Below, one piece after another: positions 8,327 to 16,887 of a stretch of 64,000 bases of DNA. The stretch's first letter is position 1. The number at the start of each line of letters is the position of its first letter. The notes beneath the pieces were generated by a model. It searched no databases. It was given only the letters and a program-made list of their open reading frames with translations, and was not told the origin of the DNA. A program made the position numbers and the translations under genes. The stretch spans positions 1-64,000 of the forward strand of contig JBFEOQ010000002.1 of NCBI GenBank assembly GCA_041550515.1, given 5' to 3'. This DNA comes from PFL35 sp041550515 (GTDB lineage: Archaea; Thermoplasmatota; E2; DHVEG-1).

Positions 8327-9043
8327 ATGAGTAAACACATGAAACGACTAAATGCTCCTAAAGTACTTAAAATTCATAGAAAAGAAAAAGTATTTACAAT
8401 CAGAACATCACCTGGAGCATATGCTCTTAAACAATCCATACCTTTAGGATTAATAGTAAGAGATTACCTAAAACTTACAGACACTCTTAAAGAAACAAAA
8501 AATGTGCTCTCAAACGGAGAAATTACAGTCGATGGAAAAAAAGTAAAAGATCATAAATATTCTTGCGGAGTTATGGATGTAATAAGCATACCAACTCTAA
8601 AAAAAGATTTCAGAATTCTTTTTAATAGACAAGGCAGACTCACCTTAGTTCCAATAAAATCAGATGCAGCAAAATGGAAACTATGTAGAATTGAAAACAA
8701 AACAATAGTTAAAGGAAAACAATTACAACTAAATTTACATGATGGAAGAAATAAAATAGTTAAAAAAGACGAATATAAAACTGGTGATGTACTAAAAATT
8801 AATTTTAAAGATCAAAAAATTGATGATATTTATAAATTTGAAAAAGGATCGGTTTCAATGATTATAGGAGGAAGCCATATCGGGGAAGTAGCAAATATAA
8901 CTGATATCCAAATAACTGTATCATCAAAATCAAATCTTACAAAAATGAAAGGAGCTGCTGATTTTACAACATTACAAAAATATGTTTTTCCTATAGGTAA
9001 AAACAAACCATCGATTGAACTACCTGAGGTGAAAATACAATGA
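8327..9043 (+). CDS. rps4e: Ribosomal protein S4e (eS4)
   Basis: A 238-residue small-subunit protein found only in archaea and eukaryotes. Segments include MKRLNAPKVLKIHRKEKVFTI, the S4-like RNA-binding region with LSNGEITVDGKKVKDH, and a C-terminal KOW-like barrel. It starts at the base after the L24 stop and overlaps L5 by four bases (ATGA at 9040-9043). Confidence 0.96.
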   Translation: MSKHMKRLNAPKVLKIHRKEKVFTIRTSPGAYALKQSIPLGLIVRDYLKLTDTLKETKNVLSNGEITVDGKKVKDHKYSCGVMDVISIPTLKKDFRILFNRQGRLTLVPIKSDAAKWKLCRIENKTIVKGKQLQLNLHDGRNKIVKKDEYKTGDVLKINFKDQKIDDIYKFEKGSVSMIIGGSHIGEVANITDIQITVSSKSNLTKMKGAADFTTLQKYVFPIGKNKPSIELPEVKIQ

Positions 9044-9660
9044 GCCCTGAAAAAAAGAAATCAATAAAAAAAACTAAGACAACTATCAAAAAAGCAAAGA
9101 AGAGAGAAAAAAAAACACCAGTTAAAATCAAAAAAGTAGATCAAGAGAAAAAACAAAAAATATTTGAACCTAAAATCGAAAAAATAACAATAAATATTGG
9201 CGTTGGTGAAGCTGGGGAACGCTTAACAAAAGCAGAAACTGTTTTAAAAGGACTAACCGGGCGTAAATCTGTTAAAACCCTTTCAAAAACAACTAATAAA
9301 GACTGGGGATTGCGTAAAAGAATGCCTATAGGATGCAAAGTTACACTACGGGGAGAAGATGCAAATAATTTTTTAACAGATGCCCTTAAAACTCGTGAAA
9401 ATAAAATTGCAGATTATTCATTTGACGAACAAGGTAATCTTTCATTTGGAATACCTGATCATACTTTATTTAAAAACCAAAAATATGACCCAAAAATTGG
9501 GATATTTGGAATGGATATTTCTATAACAATGAAAAGATTAGGATATAGAGTAAAAAAAAGAAGGATTGCACCAAGACATATACCGAAAAGACATCGAGTC
9601 AAAAAAGAAGAGACGATACAATTTTTTAAAAAACAATTTAACGCGGAGGTCTTAGAATGA
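9040..9660 (+). CDS. rpl5: Ribosomal protein L5 (uL5) with Lys-rich N-terminal extension
   Basis: The L5 core, which binds 5S rRNA and contacts P-site tRNA, begins near residue 45 with KIEKITINIGVGEAGERLTKAE and includes TGRKSVKTLSKTTNKDWGLRKRMPIGCKVTLR. The first 44 residues are an added tract dominated by lysine. The start overlaps the S4e stop (ATGA), so the extension is probably translated. The 3' end overlaps S14 by four bases. Confidence 0.94.
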   Translation: MSPEKKKSIKKTKTTIKKAKKREKKTPVKIKKVDQEKKQKIFEPKIEKITINIGVGEAGERLTKAETVLKGLTGRKSVKTLSKTTNKDWGLRKRMPIGCKVTLRGEDANNFLTDALKTRENKIADYSFDEQGNLSFGIPDHTLFKNQKYDPKIGIFGMDISITMKRLGYRVKKRRIAPRHIPKRHRVKKEETIQFFKKQFNAEVLE

Positions 9661-9812
9661 AAATAAAAGAGAAAAAGAAAACATATGGCAGAATTAAAGG
9701 ATGTGAAAGATGCGGTAGAAAAAGAGGACTAATTCGCGCCTATGGTTTATTTCTATGCAGACAATGTTTCAGAGATAAGGCTGAAGAACTAGGTTTTAAG
9801 AAATTTCAATGA
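9657..9812 (+). CDS. rps14: Ribosomal protein S14 (uS14), zinc-binding type
   Basis: A 51-residue protein read directly from the sequence. It starts at an ATG overlapping the L5 stop (ATGA at 9657-9660) and ends with TGA at 9810-9812. It has two CxxC pairs, GCERCG at residues 15-20 and LCRQC near residues 33-37, that bind one zinc, plus GLIRAYGLFLC typical of archaeal S14/S29e. It sits in the expected slot between L5 and S8. Its short length makes it easy to miss. Confidence 0.95.
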   Translation: MKIKEKKKTYGRIKGCERCGRKRGLIRAYGLFLCRQCFRDKAEELGFKKFQ

Positions 9813-9827
9813 AATGGAGGTAAAAAA

Positions 9828-10217
9828 ATGTTAAATGATCCACTTGCAAATGCTTTATCAATAATAAAAAATGCGGAGTTAAAAGGTAAAGGAACTTGTA
9901 ATATCCAACCTTCATCAAAACTGATAGGTGGAATATTAAATCTCCTAAAAGAAAAAGGTTACATTGGAGAATTTGAACAATTTGATGATGGAAAAGCAGG
10001 TATATTCCAAGTGAAGCTAATAGGTAATATAAACAATTGTGGAGTAATAAAACCTAGATATCCAATAAAAGGAAATGAAATGGATAAATGGGAAGCAAGA
10101 TATTTACCTGCACAAAATTTTGGACTTTTAATTCTAACAACAACAAAAGGAATTCTTTCACAAGATGAAGCAAGAAAGAATGGAATAGGGGGTAAACTAT
10201 TAGCATATGTCTACTAG
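9828..10217 (+). CDS. rps8: Ribosomal protein S8 (uS8)
   Basis: A 129-residue small-subunit assembly protein that binds the central domain of 16S rRNA. It opens with DPLANALSIIKNAE and shows KPRYPIKGNEMDKWEARYLPA and the C-terminal GLLILTTTKGILSQDEAR signature. GGAGG before the ATG decides the start. Confidence 0.96.
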   Translation: MLNDPLANALSIIKNAELKGKGTCNIQPSSKLIGGILNLLKEKGYIGEFEQFDDGKAGIFQVKLIGNINNCGVIKPRYPIKGNEMDKWEARYLPAQNFGLLILTTTKGILSQDEARKNGIGGKLLAYVY

Positions 10218-10233
10218 TAAAAGGTGATAAATC

Positions 10234-10776
10234 ATGAAGTTACCAGAAGTAAACGAAAAAATAAATCTTCCCGAAGGAGTTACTGCAAAATTTGAAAATA
10301 ACATATTAACCATTAAAGGAGAAAAAGGAGAAAATTCAAAAGTATTTTCACATCCAAAAATAAATATAAAACTAAATGGAAAAATAGTTGAAATTAACAG
10401 TAAAAACGTAAGACGAAAAGATAAAGCAATCATTGGAACATTTGTAGCTCATATAAACAATATGGCAAAGGGTGTAACACAAGGATTTGAATATCAAATG
10501 AAAACAGTATTTTCACACTTCCCTATAAAAACAATGGTTGAGGGTAATAAATTTATAGTTCAAAATTTTCTTGGAGAAAGATCTCCTAGATTTGCAGAGA
10601 TACTTAATGGGGTTAAGGTGGACATAAAAGGTGAGGATATTTCTGTTACTGGCATTGATAAGGAGAAAGTTGGCCAAACGGTTGCAAATATTGAAAGGGC
10701 AACAAAAGTAAAAAATAGAGATATACGTGTTTTTCAAGATGGAGTATATCGTATAAGCAAAGGTGGTAGACAATAA
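10234..10776 (+). CDS. rpl6: Ribosomal protein L6 (uL6)
   Basis: A 180-residue large-subunit protein with two similar alpha/beta domains near the factor-binding site. Segments include NLPEGVTAKFENNILTIKGEKGE, FVAHINNMAKGVTQGFEYQMK and the C-terminal RDIRVFQDGVYRI. The stop and the L32e start overlap by one base (TAATG). Confidence 0.96.
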   Translation: MKLPEVNEKINLPEGVTAKFENNILTIKGEKGENSKVFSHPKINIKLNGKIVEINSKNVRRKDKAIIGTFVAHINNMAKGVTQGFEYQMKTVFSHFPIKTMVEGNKFIVQNFLGERSPRFAEILNGVKVDIKGEDISVTGIDKEKVGQTVANIERATKVKNRDIRVFQDGVYRISKGGRQ

Positions 10777-11420
10777 TGGCAAAAGAAGAGGTAAAAAAAC
10801 CAAAAACAATGAAAAAAACAATTGAGAAACACAAAGATAAAACACAAATTAAAAAAGCACCCGAAAAAAAACAAACAAAAATTAAAACTAAAGAACAAAA
10901 AAAGACAGAAAAAATTACTAAAAAAGTAAAAAAAGATTTAACTGTTGATAAAGAAACTACTGTTAAAAAAGAAACAAAAAAAATAGACATAAAAGAAAAA
11001 ATCGAAGAAAAAAAAGTTATAAAACCAAAAAAGAAACCAGTTTTAAATAAAGAATTACAACAACAACTTAAAAAAAGAAAAGAAATTAAAAAAAGGACTC
11101 CTAAATTTCTACGAGAGGAATGGTTCAGGTATAAAAGAATACCTAAAAACTGGCGCAAACCAGATGGAATTACTTCAAAAATGCGTAAAAACCTAGCTTA
11201 TCGACCTAGTAAAGTAAGAGTAGGATTCCGTGGACCAATAAAAACACGTGGTTTACATTCTTCTGGCTTTGAAGATATAACAATTTTCAATATAAAAGAT
11301 TTAGAAAATTTAAATCCAAAAACACAGGCTGCTCGCATAGGTGGCAGCGTAGGAACAAAAAAAAGAATGGATATTGAAAAGAAAGCAAAGGAGCTTGATA
11401 TTAGAATTCTAAATTTATGA
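10776..11420 (+). CDS. rpl32e: Ribosomal protein L32e (eL32) with long Lys-rich N-terminal tail
   Basis: The conserved eL32 core starts near residue 107 with KFLREEWFRYKRIPKNWRKP and continues with RVGFRGPIKTRGLHSSG. The first hundred residues are a low-complexity lysine-dominated tract. Haloarchaeal L32e instead carries an N-terminal helix-hairpin-helix domain; here that type of module sits on S3. The one-base overlap with L6 argues that the tail is translated. Confidence 0.92.
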   Translation: MAKEEVKKPKTMKKTIEKHKDKTQIKKAPEKKQTKIKTKEQKKTEKITKKVKKDLTVDKETTVKKETKKIDIKEKIEEKKVIKPKKKPVLNKELQQQLKKRKEIKKRTPKFLREEWFRYKRIPKNWRKPDGITSKMRKNLAYRPSKVRVGFRGPIKTRGLHSSGFEDITIFNIKDLENLNPKTQAARIGGSVGTKKRMDIEKKAKELDIRILNL

Positions 11421-11428
11421 GGTATATT

Positions 11429-11890
11429 ATGACAGATTTAAGAAATCAACGAAGAATGGCAGCAGAGATACTGAAATGTGGAATAAACCGTGTTTGGATG
11501 GATCAAGATCGACTAGATGAAATAGCAAAAGCAGTTACAAAAGCTGATATTAGAATCCTAGTTAAGGGTAAAGCAATAAAAACTCGGGCTATAAAAGGTG
11601 TTTCTAGTGGTCGAAAAAACTATGCAGCTAAACAAAAAGAAAAAGGACGTCGCCGTGGTCATGGTACAAGAAAAGGTGGAAAACAAGCAAGACACCCAAA
11701 GAAGGAACACTGGATAAAAACAATTAGACCTATCCGGGAAAAATTAAGAATATTACGTAATGAGAAAAAAATATCCTCCTCAGTTTATCGTAAATATTAT
11801 ACTAGAGCAAAAGGAGGAGAATTTAAAAGTAAACATCATCTTGAAACTCATTTGCTCTCTGATGGAGTACTCAAGGAGATGAAGAAATAA
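11429..11890 (+). CDS. rpl19e: Ribosomal protein L19e (eL19)
   Basis: A 153-residue archaeal/eukaryotic large-subunit protein with DLRNQRRMAAEILKCGINRVWMD at the start and the basic GRRRGHGTRKGGKQARHPKK region. An in-frame ATG at 11417 overlaps the L32e stop, but GAGGT at 11419-11423 lies five bases before the ATG at 11429, and the family begins there. The stop overlaps L18 by one base. Confidence 0.94.
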   Translation: MTDLRNQRRMAAEILKCGINRVWMDQDRLDEIAKAVTKADIRILVKGKAIKTRAIKGVSSGRKNYAAKQKEKGRRRGHGTRKGGKQARHPKKEHWIKTIRPIREKLRILRNEKKISSSVYRKYYTRAKGGEFKSKHHLETHLLSDGVLKEMKK

Positions 11891-12396
11891 TGAAAGCAGG
11901 ACCTCGATATCATATAAAACCTCGTCGCAGACGAGAAGGAAAAACTGATTACAGAAAAAGATTAGCACTTCTAAAATCAAGAAACACTAGGATTGTTATT
12001 CGTAAATCAATAAATAACACCACAATACAGTTTATAAATTACGCAGAAAAAGGAGATAATATATTAGTAACTGCTACATCTAAAGAACTTATTAAAAAAT
12101 ACAATTGGAATTATTCTACATCCACTATACCTGCTGCATATTTAACAGGTCTATTAGCAGGACAACGTGCAAAAAAACAAGGTATAACCCAATGTGTTCT
12201 TGATATCGGAAGATATGTTCCTGTCACCGGTTCTAAGATTTTTGCAAGTCTAAAAGGTGTAATAGATGCAGGAGTAAAATGCCCTTATAACGAAGAAAAA
12301 AATCCATCAGAAGAAAGAATCACAGGTCAACATCTAGATAAAAATATACAAAACGACATAAATACTATTAAAGACAAAATCATTGGAGGGAAATAA
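11890..12396 (+). CDS. rpl18: Ribosomal protein L18 (uL18)
   Basis: A 168-residue 5S rRNA-binding protein of the archaeal/eukaryotic L5e type. It shows the RRRREGKTDYRKRLALLKSR N-terminus, then RIVIRKSINNTTIQ and AAYLTGLLAGQRAKKQG. It overlaps L19e and S5 by one base on each side (TAATG junctions), the tightest part of the operon. Confidence 0.96.
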   Translation: MKAGPRYHIKPRRRREGKTDYRKRLALLKSRNTRIVIRKSINNTTIQFINYAEKGDNILVTATSKELIKKYNWNYSTSTIPAAYLTGLLAGQRAKKQGITQCVLDIGRYVPVTGSKIFASLKGVIDAGVKCPYNEEKNPSEERITGQHLDKNIQNDINTIKDKIIGGK

Positions 12397-13145
12397 TGCG
12401 ACAAAGACGACAAAAAAAACCTATTAAATCAGAACCACAAACAGTTAATTGGGAACCAAAAACTCGACTTGGAAAATTAATAAAAAGTGGTCAAATAAAT
12501 ACTATGTCAGATGCTCTTAAAAGTGGTTTACCTTTACGAGAACCTGAAGTAGTAGATATATTGCTAACAGAATTAAAAGATGAAGTAATAGATGTTAATA
12601 TGGTTCAGCGTATGACTGACTCAGGTCGACGTGTAAAATTTGTAATCTCAGTTGCAGTTGGTAATAATGATGGTTTTATTGGATTTGGCCAAGCTAAAGG
12701 AAAAGAGGTTGGAAGCAGTATCCGTAAAGCAATAGAAAATGCAAAATTAAATATGATAGAAATAAGAAGGGGATGCGGATCTTGGCAATGTGGATGTAGA
12801 AAGCCACATACTGTTCCATACACTATTACTGGAAAAAGTGGAAGTGTAGAAATAACACTTAAACCAGCCCCACGTGGTATAGGACTTGCAACTGCAAATG
12901 TGGCAAAAAAAATACTAACTCTTGCAGGTATTAAAGATTGCTGGGCTTTTACACGTGGAAAAACTAAAACCACTGTCAATTACGCAAAAGCTGTTTTTAA
13001 AGCTCTTGAAAAAAATGCAGAAATGCGAGTAATACCCTATCAAATTAAAAAAATAGGAATATTATCAGGTAGTATTGGACCAATTGAACAAAAAGATATA
13101 GCTTTAAATAACACTGATAAAACAGAAGCCAAGGAGGCAAGCTAG
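12396..13145 (+). CDS. rps5: Ribosomal protein S5 (uS5)
   Basis: A 249-residue small-subunit protein of the archaeal/eukaryotic S2e type, important for decoding accuracy and mRNA entry. It has the double-stranded RNA-binding-like domain (RRVKFVISVAVGNNDGFIGFGQAKGKEVG) and the C-terminal domain with APRGIGLATANVAKKIL. CGSWQCGCRKPH is the archaeal cysteine segment. L30 follows after two bases. Confidence 0.96.
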   Translation: MRQRRQKKPIKSEPQTVNWEPKTRLGKLIKSGQINTMSDALKSGLPLREPEVVDILLTELKDEVIDVNMVQRMTDSGRRVKFVISVAVGNNDGFIGFGQAKGKEVGSSIRKAIENAKLNMIEIRRGCGSWQCGCRKPHTVPYTITGKSGSVEITLKPAPRGIGLATANVAKKILTLAGIKDCWAFTRGKTKTTVNYAKAVFKALEKNAEMRVIPYQIKKIGILSGSIGPIEQKDIALNNTDKTEAKEAS

Positions 13146-13147
13146 AT

Positions 13148-13618
13148 ATGACATACGCTATAATAAGGGTTCGTGGAACTGTAAATATTAAACCAAATAT
13201 AAAAAAAACCTTACAATTATTAAATCTAAAAAGAGTAAATCATTGTGTTTTAACCGAAGAGACACCTAGTACTAAAGGTATGTTACAGATTGTTAAGGAC
13301 TATGTAACATGGGGCGAAGTAGAAAAAGATACTCTTACTAAGCTAATAAAAGAAAAAGGTCGTTTAGAAGGTGAAAAACCAATAACTGAAGATTATTTAA
13401 AATCTGTAACTTCTTATAATGATATAGAAAAACTTGTTGAAGCAATAACTTTAAAGAAACTTAAATTCAAAGAAATTCCTAATGTTAAACCTCTTTTTAG
13501 ATTAGATCCCCCAAAGAAAGGTTATGAAAGTGTAAAAAGAGCTTATACAAAAAAAGGAACACTTGGCTATAGAGGTAAAGAAATAAATAAACTGCTTGAA
13601 AAAATGCTAAGAACATAA
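13148..13618 (+). CDS. rpl30: Ribosomal protein L30 (uL30)
   Basis: A 156-residue archaeal/eukaryotic L7e-type L30. The N-terminus YAIIRVRGTVNIKPNIKKTL is followed by LNLKRVNHCVL and the C-terminal RLDPPKKGYESVKRAYTKKGTLGYRG. It is the last ribosomal gene before a gap. L15 and SecY, which often follow in archaea, are absent from this locus. Confidence 0.95.
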   Translation: MTYAIIRVRGTVNIKPNIKKTLQLLNLKRVNHCVLTEETPSTKGMLQIVKDYVTWGEVEKDTLTKLIKEKGRLEGEKPITEDYLKSVTSYNDIEKLVEAITLKKLKFKEIPNVKPLFRLDPPKKGYESVKRAYTKKGTLGYRGKEINKLLEKMLRT

Positions 13619-13670
13619 AATACATGCTTTTATATTTTTATAATTTTTTATTTTAAATATTCCAAAAAGT

Positions 13671-13679
13671 TTTTATATT
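13671..13679 (+). promoter_or_regulatory. Candidate TATA box for the small gene at 13721
   Basis: The sequence ttttatatt lies about 45 bases before the ATG at 13721, in an AT-rich gap after L30. A strong binding site, GAGGGG at 13706-13711, follows. The small gene therefore probably has its own promoter rather than depending on read-through from the ribosomal operon. Confidence 0.4.
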
Positions 13680-13720
13680 CTAGGGTTTTTATTTAAAATA
13701 TAAGAGAGGGGTAAATAACT

Positions 13721-13930
13721 ATGGAGGAAACACTTTATAATATTGAAATACATAAAGATAATATTGGCTATACTGGAAAGCTTTTTTCAGATGTAGATGG
13801 TATAAAAGAATTTAGAAACGAATTTTTGGATAAACTATTAAGAGATATAACAATTGATATGCAACTGGCTTTAGAGGAATTTTCAAATAGAACATCAGAG
13901 TATACAGATATTCAAGAAATAGTAAAATAA
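13721..13930 (+). CDS. Small conserved-looking protein, 69 aa, function unknown
   Basis: A 69-residue acidic protein with no recognised domain. A good binding site (GAGGGG, nine bases upstream) and a T-run terminator just downstream support expression. It resembles the 52-residue product at 22545-22703: both begin MEE/MET, then have IEI followed one residue later by KD, then IKE followed by F or Y and R, then ID-(M/L)-Q and a C-terminal LEE or LAE. The pattern suggests a beta-strand pair followed by a helix. The resemblance is by eye. It lies between L30 and RpoK, but nothing ties it to translation directly. Confidence 0.7.
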   Translation: MEETLYNIEIHKDNIGYTGKLFSDVDGIKEFRNEFLDKLLRDITIDMQLALEEFSNRTSEYTDIQEIVK

Positions 13931-13934
13931 ATCA

Positions 13935-13943
13935 TTTTTTTTT
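13935..13943 (+). terminator. Poly-T terminator
   Basis: Nine consecutive T residues lie four bases after the stop of the 69-residue gene, with more T-rich sequence following. Archaeal RNA polymerase terminates at such tracts without needing a hairpin. Confidence 0.55.
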
Positions 13944-14039
13944 AAAATTTTTATTTAAACATCCTCTTTTCAGGGATAAGTTTTTTAAATACTTGGTATA
14001 TTTGGTGGTCTTACTGCTTATAAGATATGGTGAAAAAAA

Positions 14040-14219
14040 TTGAAATATACAAGATTTGAAAAAGCACGGATTGTAGGGGCGCGTGCACTTCAGATATCAA
14101 TGGGAGCTCCGACAATAATGAAACTACCCAAAAATACTATATCGCCGATTGATATTGCAATGCTTGAGTTTAAAGAAGATGCAATACCGATAACTGTTAA
14201 AAGAGTTGAGGAAAATTAA
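14040..14219 (+). CDS. rpoK: DNA-directed RNA polymerase subunit K (RpoK/Rpb6)
   Basis: A 59-residue RNA polymerase subunit equivalent to eukaryotic Rpb6 and bacterial omega, which helps assemble the largest subunit. Read directly from a TTG start at 14040, with GGTGA at 14029-14033 as the binding site, to TAA at 14217-14219. Family pattern: RFEKARIVGARALQISMGAP, with P28-I-D in SPIDIAMLEF near the middle. In many archaea rpoK follows rpoN; here rpoN is 45 kb away at 58707 and rpoK precedes S2. Confidence 0.93.
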   Translation: MKYTRFEKARIVGARALQISMGAPTIMKLPKNTISPIDIAMLEFKEDAIPITVKRVEEN

Positions 14220-14251
14220 AAAAAATTATTTGTTTTTAAGAGGTTTCTATT

Positions 14252-14905
14252 ATGACCAAAGAAGAAAAAATAACTGAAAAGGATAATAATATCACAACAA
14301 ATAATCAAGAAACTAATATGCTGATTTCTGAAGAAATATATATGACTTCTGGTGCACATATTGGTACACGTCAAAAAACCGCAAATATAAAAGATTTTAT
14401 ATATAAAGTTAGAAACGATGGTCTATATATTATAGACGTTAAAAAAACAGATGAAAAAATTAAAACAGCTGCTAAATTTATCTCAAAATACAATCCTGAA
14501 GATGTTCTTGCTGTCTCTATAAGGCAGTATGGTCAAAAACCAGTTAAAAAAATGGGTGAATTAACAGGTATTAGAATTCTAGATGGTCGTTTTAGACCAG
14601 GAAGCCTTACAAATCCTAATGCAAAAGGCTTCTTTGAACCCTCTCTATTAGTTGTTACAGACCCACTTGCAGATCAACAAGCCCTTCATGAGGCAGAAAA
14701 TATTGGAATACCTGTTATAGGTCTTTGTGATACTAATAATGAAACAAAATATTTAGATATAATAATTCCAACAAATAATAAAGGTAGACGTGCACTTGCT
14801 CTTATATATTGGCTTTTAACACGCGAAATTCTAAAGCAACAAGGAAAAATAAAAAAATATGAAGACTTCAAGACTACAGTTGAAGAATTTGAAGCAGAAA
14901 TTTAA
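14252..14905 (+). CDS. rps2: Ribosomal protein S2 (uS2)
   Basis: A 217-residue small-subunit protein of the archaeal SA/p40 type. After a charged N-terminal stretch come YMTSGAHIGTRQKT, GLYIIDVKKTDEKIK, and the diagnostic GRFRPGSLTNP and PVIGLCDTNNETKYLDIIIPTNNKGRRAL. It follows rpoK after 32 bases, consistent with a two-gene operon, which is the tail end of the usual archaeal L18e-L13-S9-rpoN-rpoK-S2 arrangement. Confidence 0.96.
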   Translation: MTKEEKITEKDNNITTNNQETNMLISEEIYMTSGAHIGTRQKTANIKDFIYKVRNDGLYIIDVKKTDEKIKTAAKFISKYNPEDVLAVSIRQYGQKPVKKMGELTGIRILDGRFRPGSLTNPNAKGFFEPSLLVVTDPLADQQALHEAENIGIPVIGLCDTNNETKYLDIIIPTNNKGRRALALIYWLLTREILKQQGKIKKYEDFKTTVEEFEAEI

Positions 14906-14977
14906 ATAACTTTTGTTTAATCATCTTTTATAAGATTTCATTAAAAATCTTTCAGACTTTAAAAGGTTGGATATAAT

Positions 14978-16147
14978 TTGCATATTAAGGTAAATAATAA
15001 TATAATCCTTATCGGAACTGCTCATATCTCAAAAGAAAGCGTCGATGAAGTAAAAAAAGTTATTGAAGATAATAAGCCAGATATTGTTGCAGTTGAACTC
15101 TGTCAAAAGCGTTATGATGCTATTACAAAAAAACAAGAATGGGAGAATACTCCAATAAATAAGCTTTTAAAGAGTGGTAATGTCTATCTTCTTCTTGCGC
15201 AAACCTTTCTGGGTAGCATACAACGAAGACTTGGTAAAGAATATGGTATTGAGCCTGGTTCAGAAATGGTTGCGGCGATTAATGAAGCAAAAAAACAAAA
15301 TCTAAAGGTTGCACTTGTTGATAGAGATATCTCAATTACTCTTAAGAGAGCATGGAAAAAGATGGGTCTGCGTGAGAAATTCAGATTAATTTGGGAATTT
15401 CTTAAAGCTATGGTTGGTTATGATGAAGAAGAATTGGAAGAATTTGATCTAAAAAAAATCATGGATCAAGATGTTATATCTACAATGATGGAAGAGTTTG
15501 GTCAAATCGCTCCAAGTGTTACTACCGTTCTGATTTATGAGAGAGATAAATATATAGCTAAAAAAATACTTGATGAAAGTAAAAAAGGAAAGGTAGTAGC
15601 AGTAGTTGGTGCAGGACACTTAAAAGGTATTCAAGAACAAATTAATAACAAATCAGAAAAAGTGGATTTAAAAGAACTTGAATACATTCCCAAAAAAAGA
15701 TTTAAAATCTCAAAAATAATTGCTTATTTAATCCCAATATTATTTGTTAGTTTACTTGCTGGATTACTGTTTTTTAGAGGAGAATCAGCTTACAATGAAA
15801 TAAAAGATATTCTAATTTGGTGGTTTTTAATTAATGGTTCTCTTTCTGCATTAGGAGCCGCAATAGCTAGAGGTCATCCTTTTACTATTATCACAGCTTT
15901 TTTAGCAGCACCTCTAACATCTTTAAATCCGGCAATTGCTGCAGGATGGGTCGCAGGATTTGTAGAATCAAAATTAAGAGCACCTATGGTAAAGGATTTT
16001 AAACAATTAAGTAAATTAAGCAGCCTTAAAGATTTCTGGAATAATCGGGTAACAAGACTTCTTATGGTTGTAGCTCTTTCAAACTTAGGTAGTATGCTGG
16101 GAACATTTATTGCTGGTGGAAAAATATTACAAATAGCATTTGGATAA
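14978..16147 (+). CDS. TraB/PrgY-family membrane protein
   Basis: A 389-residue TraB-family protein. The N-terminal domain shows IILIGTAHISKESVDEV, VAVELCQKRYDA and VVGAGHLKGI, residues conserved with the TIKI/TraB fold, a putative metalloprotease-like domain. The C-terminal third holds about four membrane segments (from near residue 250). The family was named for pheromone shutdown in Enterococcus and is common in archaea, where its role is unknown. The start is a TTG at 14978, with AAAGG a little upstream. It is followed 27 bases later by a site-2-protease homologue. Confidence 0.85.
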   Translation: MHIKVNNNIILIGTAHISKESVDEVKKVIEDNKPDIVAVELCQKRYDAITKKQEWENTPINKLLKSGNVYLLLAQTFLGSIQRRLGKEYGIEPGSEMVAAINEAKKQNLKVALVDRDISITLKRAWKKMGLREKFRLIWEFLKAMVGYDEEELEEFDLKKIMDQDVISTMMEEFGQIAPSVTTVLIYERDKYIAKKILDESKKGKVVAVVGAGHLKGIQEQINNKSEKVDLKELEYIPKKRFKISKIIAYLIPILFVSLLAGLLFFRGESAYNEIKDILIWWFLINGSLSALGAAIARGHPFTIITAFLAAPLTSLNPAIAAGWVAGFVESKLRAPMVKDFKQLSKLSSLKDFWNNRVTRLLMVVALSNLGSMLGTFIAGGKILQIAFG

Positions 16148-16174
16148 AATATAATTTTCTGAGGAAAGTTTATC

Positions 16175-16882
16175 ATGCCGGATAAAAAAGTATACACATC
16201 GTTTCATGATATACCGCCTAGGGAATATATGTATTTTCCTAAAGGGACGATGGAAGTTAGTAAACCCGGAAACTTTAGCAGAGTTGAGATTCAACATTTA
16301 TTTATATCGATTTTTGTGTTAACTTTTGCTTTTGCTTTTGCACTTACTCCTTTTAATTTTTTAGATGGCTTTAATATTGATAATTTAGTCTATGGTCTTC
16401 TTTTATCATTTTTAGGAATATCAACTGCTTTTTTCTTTCATGAAATGTCACATAAATTTACAGCACAAAAATTTGGTTTATGGGCGGAATATCGTATGTT
16501 TCTACAGGGACTTTTATTAGCTTCAGTTCTTGGTATAATTACCGGTTTTGTTTTTGCTGCTCCTGGAGCTGTAATGTTTCAAGGAGGTTCAAAAAATTAT
16601 GAGACTGGAAGAATAGCAATGGCAGGTCCACTTTCAAACATTATAATTGCGTCTGTAACATTGTTTCTTTATTTATTTATTTTTTATGAAATTGAGTTAA
16701 TCGGAGAAATAATTGCTTTTATTTGTTTTATTAATGCTTTTTTAGCTGTATTTAATCTTCTTCCTTTTGGACCACTTGATGGGACAAAGATAATCAGATG
16801 GAATGCTACTGTATGGGTTATATTACTTATTTTTTCAATATTATTAATAACACAAATACTACCAAAATTTTACTTTATTTGA
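16175..16882 (+). CDS. Site-2-protease-family (M50) membrane metalloprotease
   Basis: A 235-residue integral membrane protein with about six hydrophobic segments. The zinc site is visible as FFHEMSHKF (HExxH) near residue 90 and the C-terminal LLPFGPLDGTKI segment, which supplies the third ligand (consensus NPxPxxDG; here the asparagine precedes LLPF). Members cleave substrates inside the membrane, often to release regulators. It sits head to tail with the TraB gene and converges on the minus-strand Ig-like gene cluster. The substrate is unknown. Confidence 0.85.
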   Translation: MPDKKVYTSFHDIPPREYMYFPKGTMEVSKPGNFSRVEIQHLFISIFVLTFAFAFALTPFNFLDGFNIDNLVYGLLLSFLGISTAFFFHEMSHKFTAQKFGLWAEYRMFLQGLLLASVLGIITGFVFAAPGAVMFQGGSKNYETGRIAMAGPLSNIIIASVTLFLYLFIFYEIELIGEIIAFICFINAFLAVFNLLPFGPLDGTKIIRWNATVWVILLIFSILLITQILPKFYFI

Positions 16883-16887
16883 TTAAA

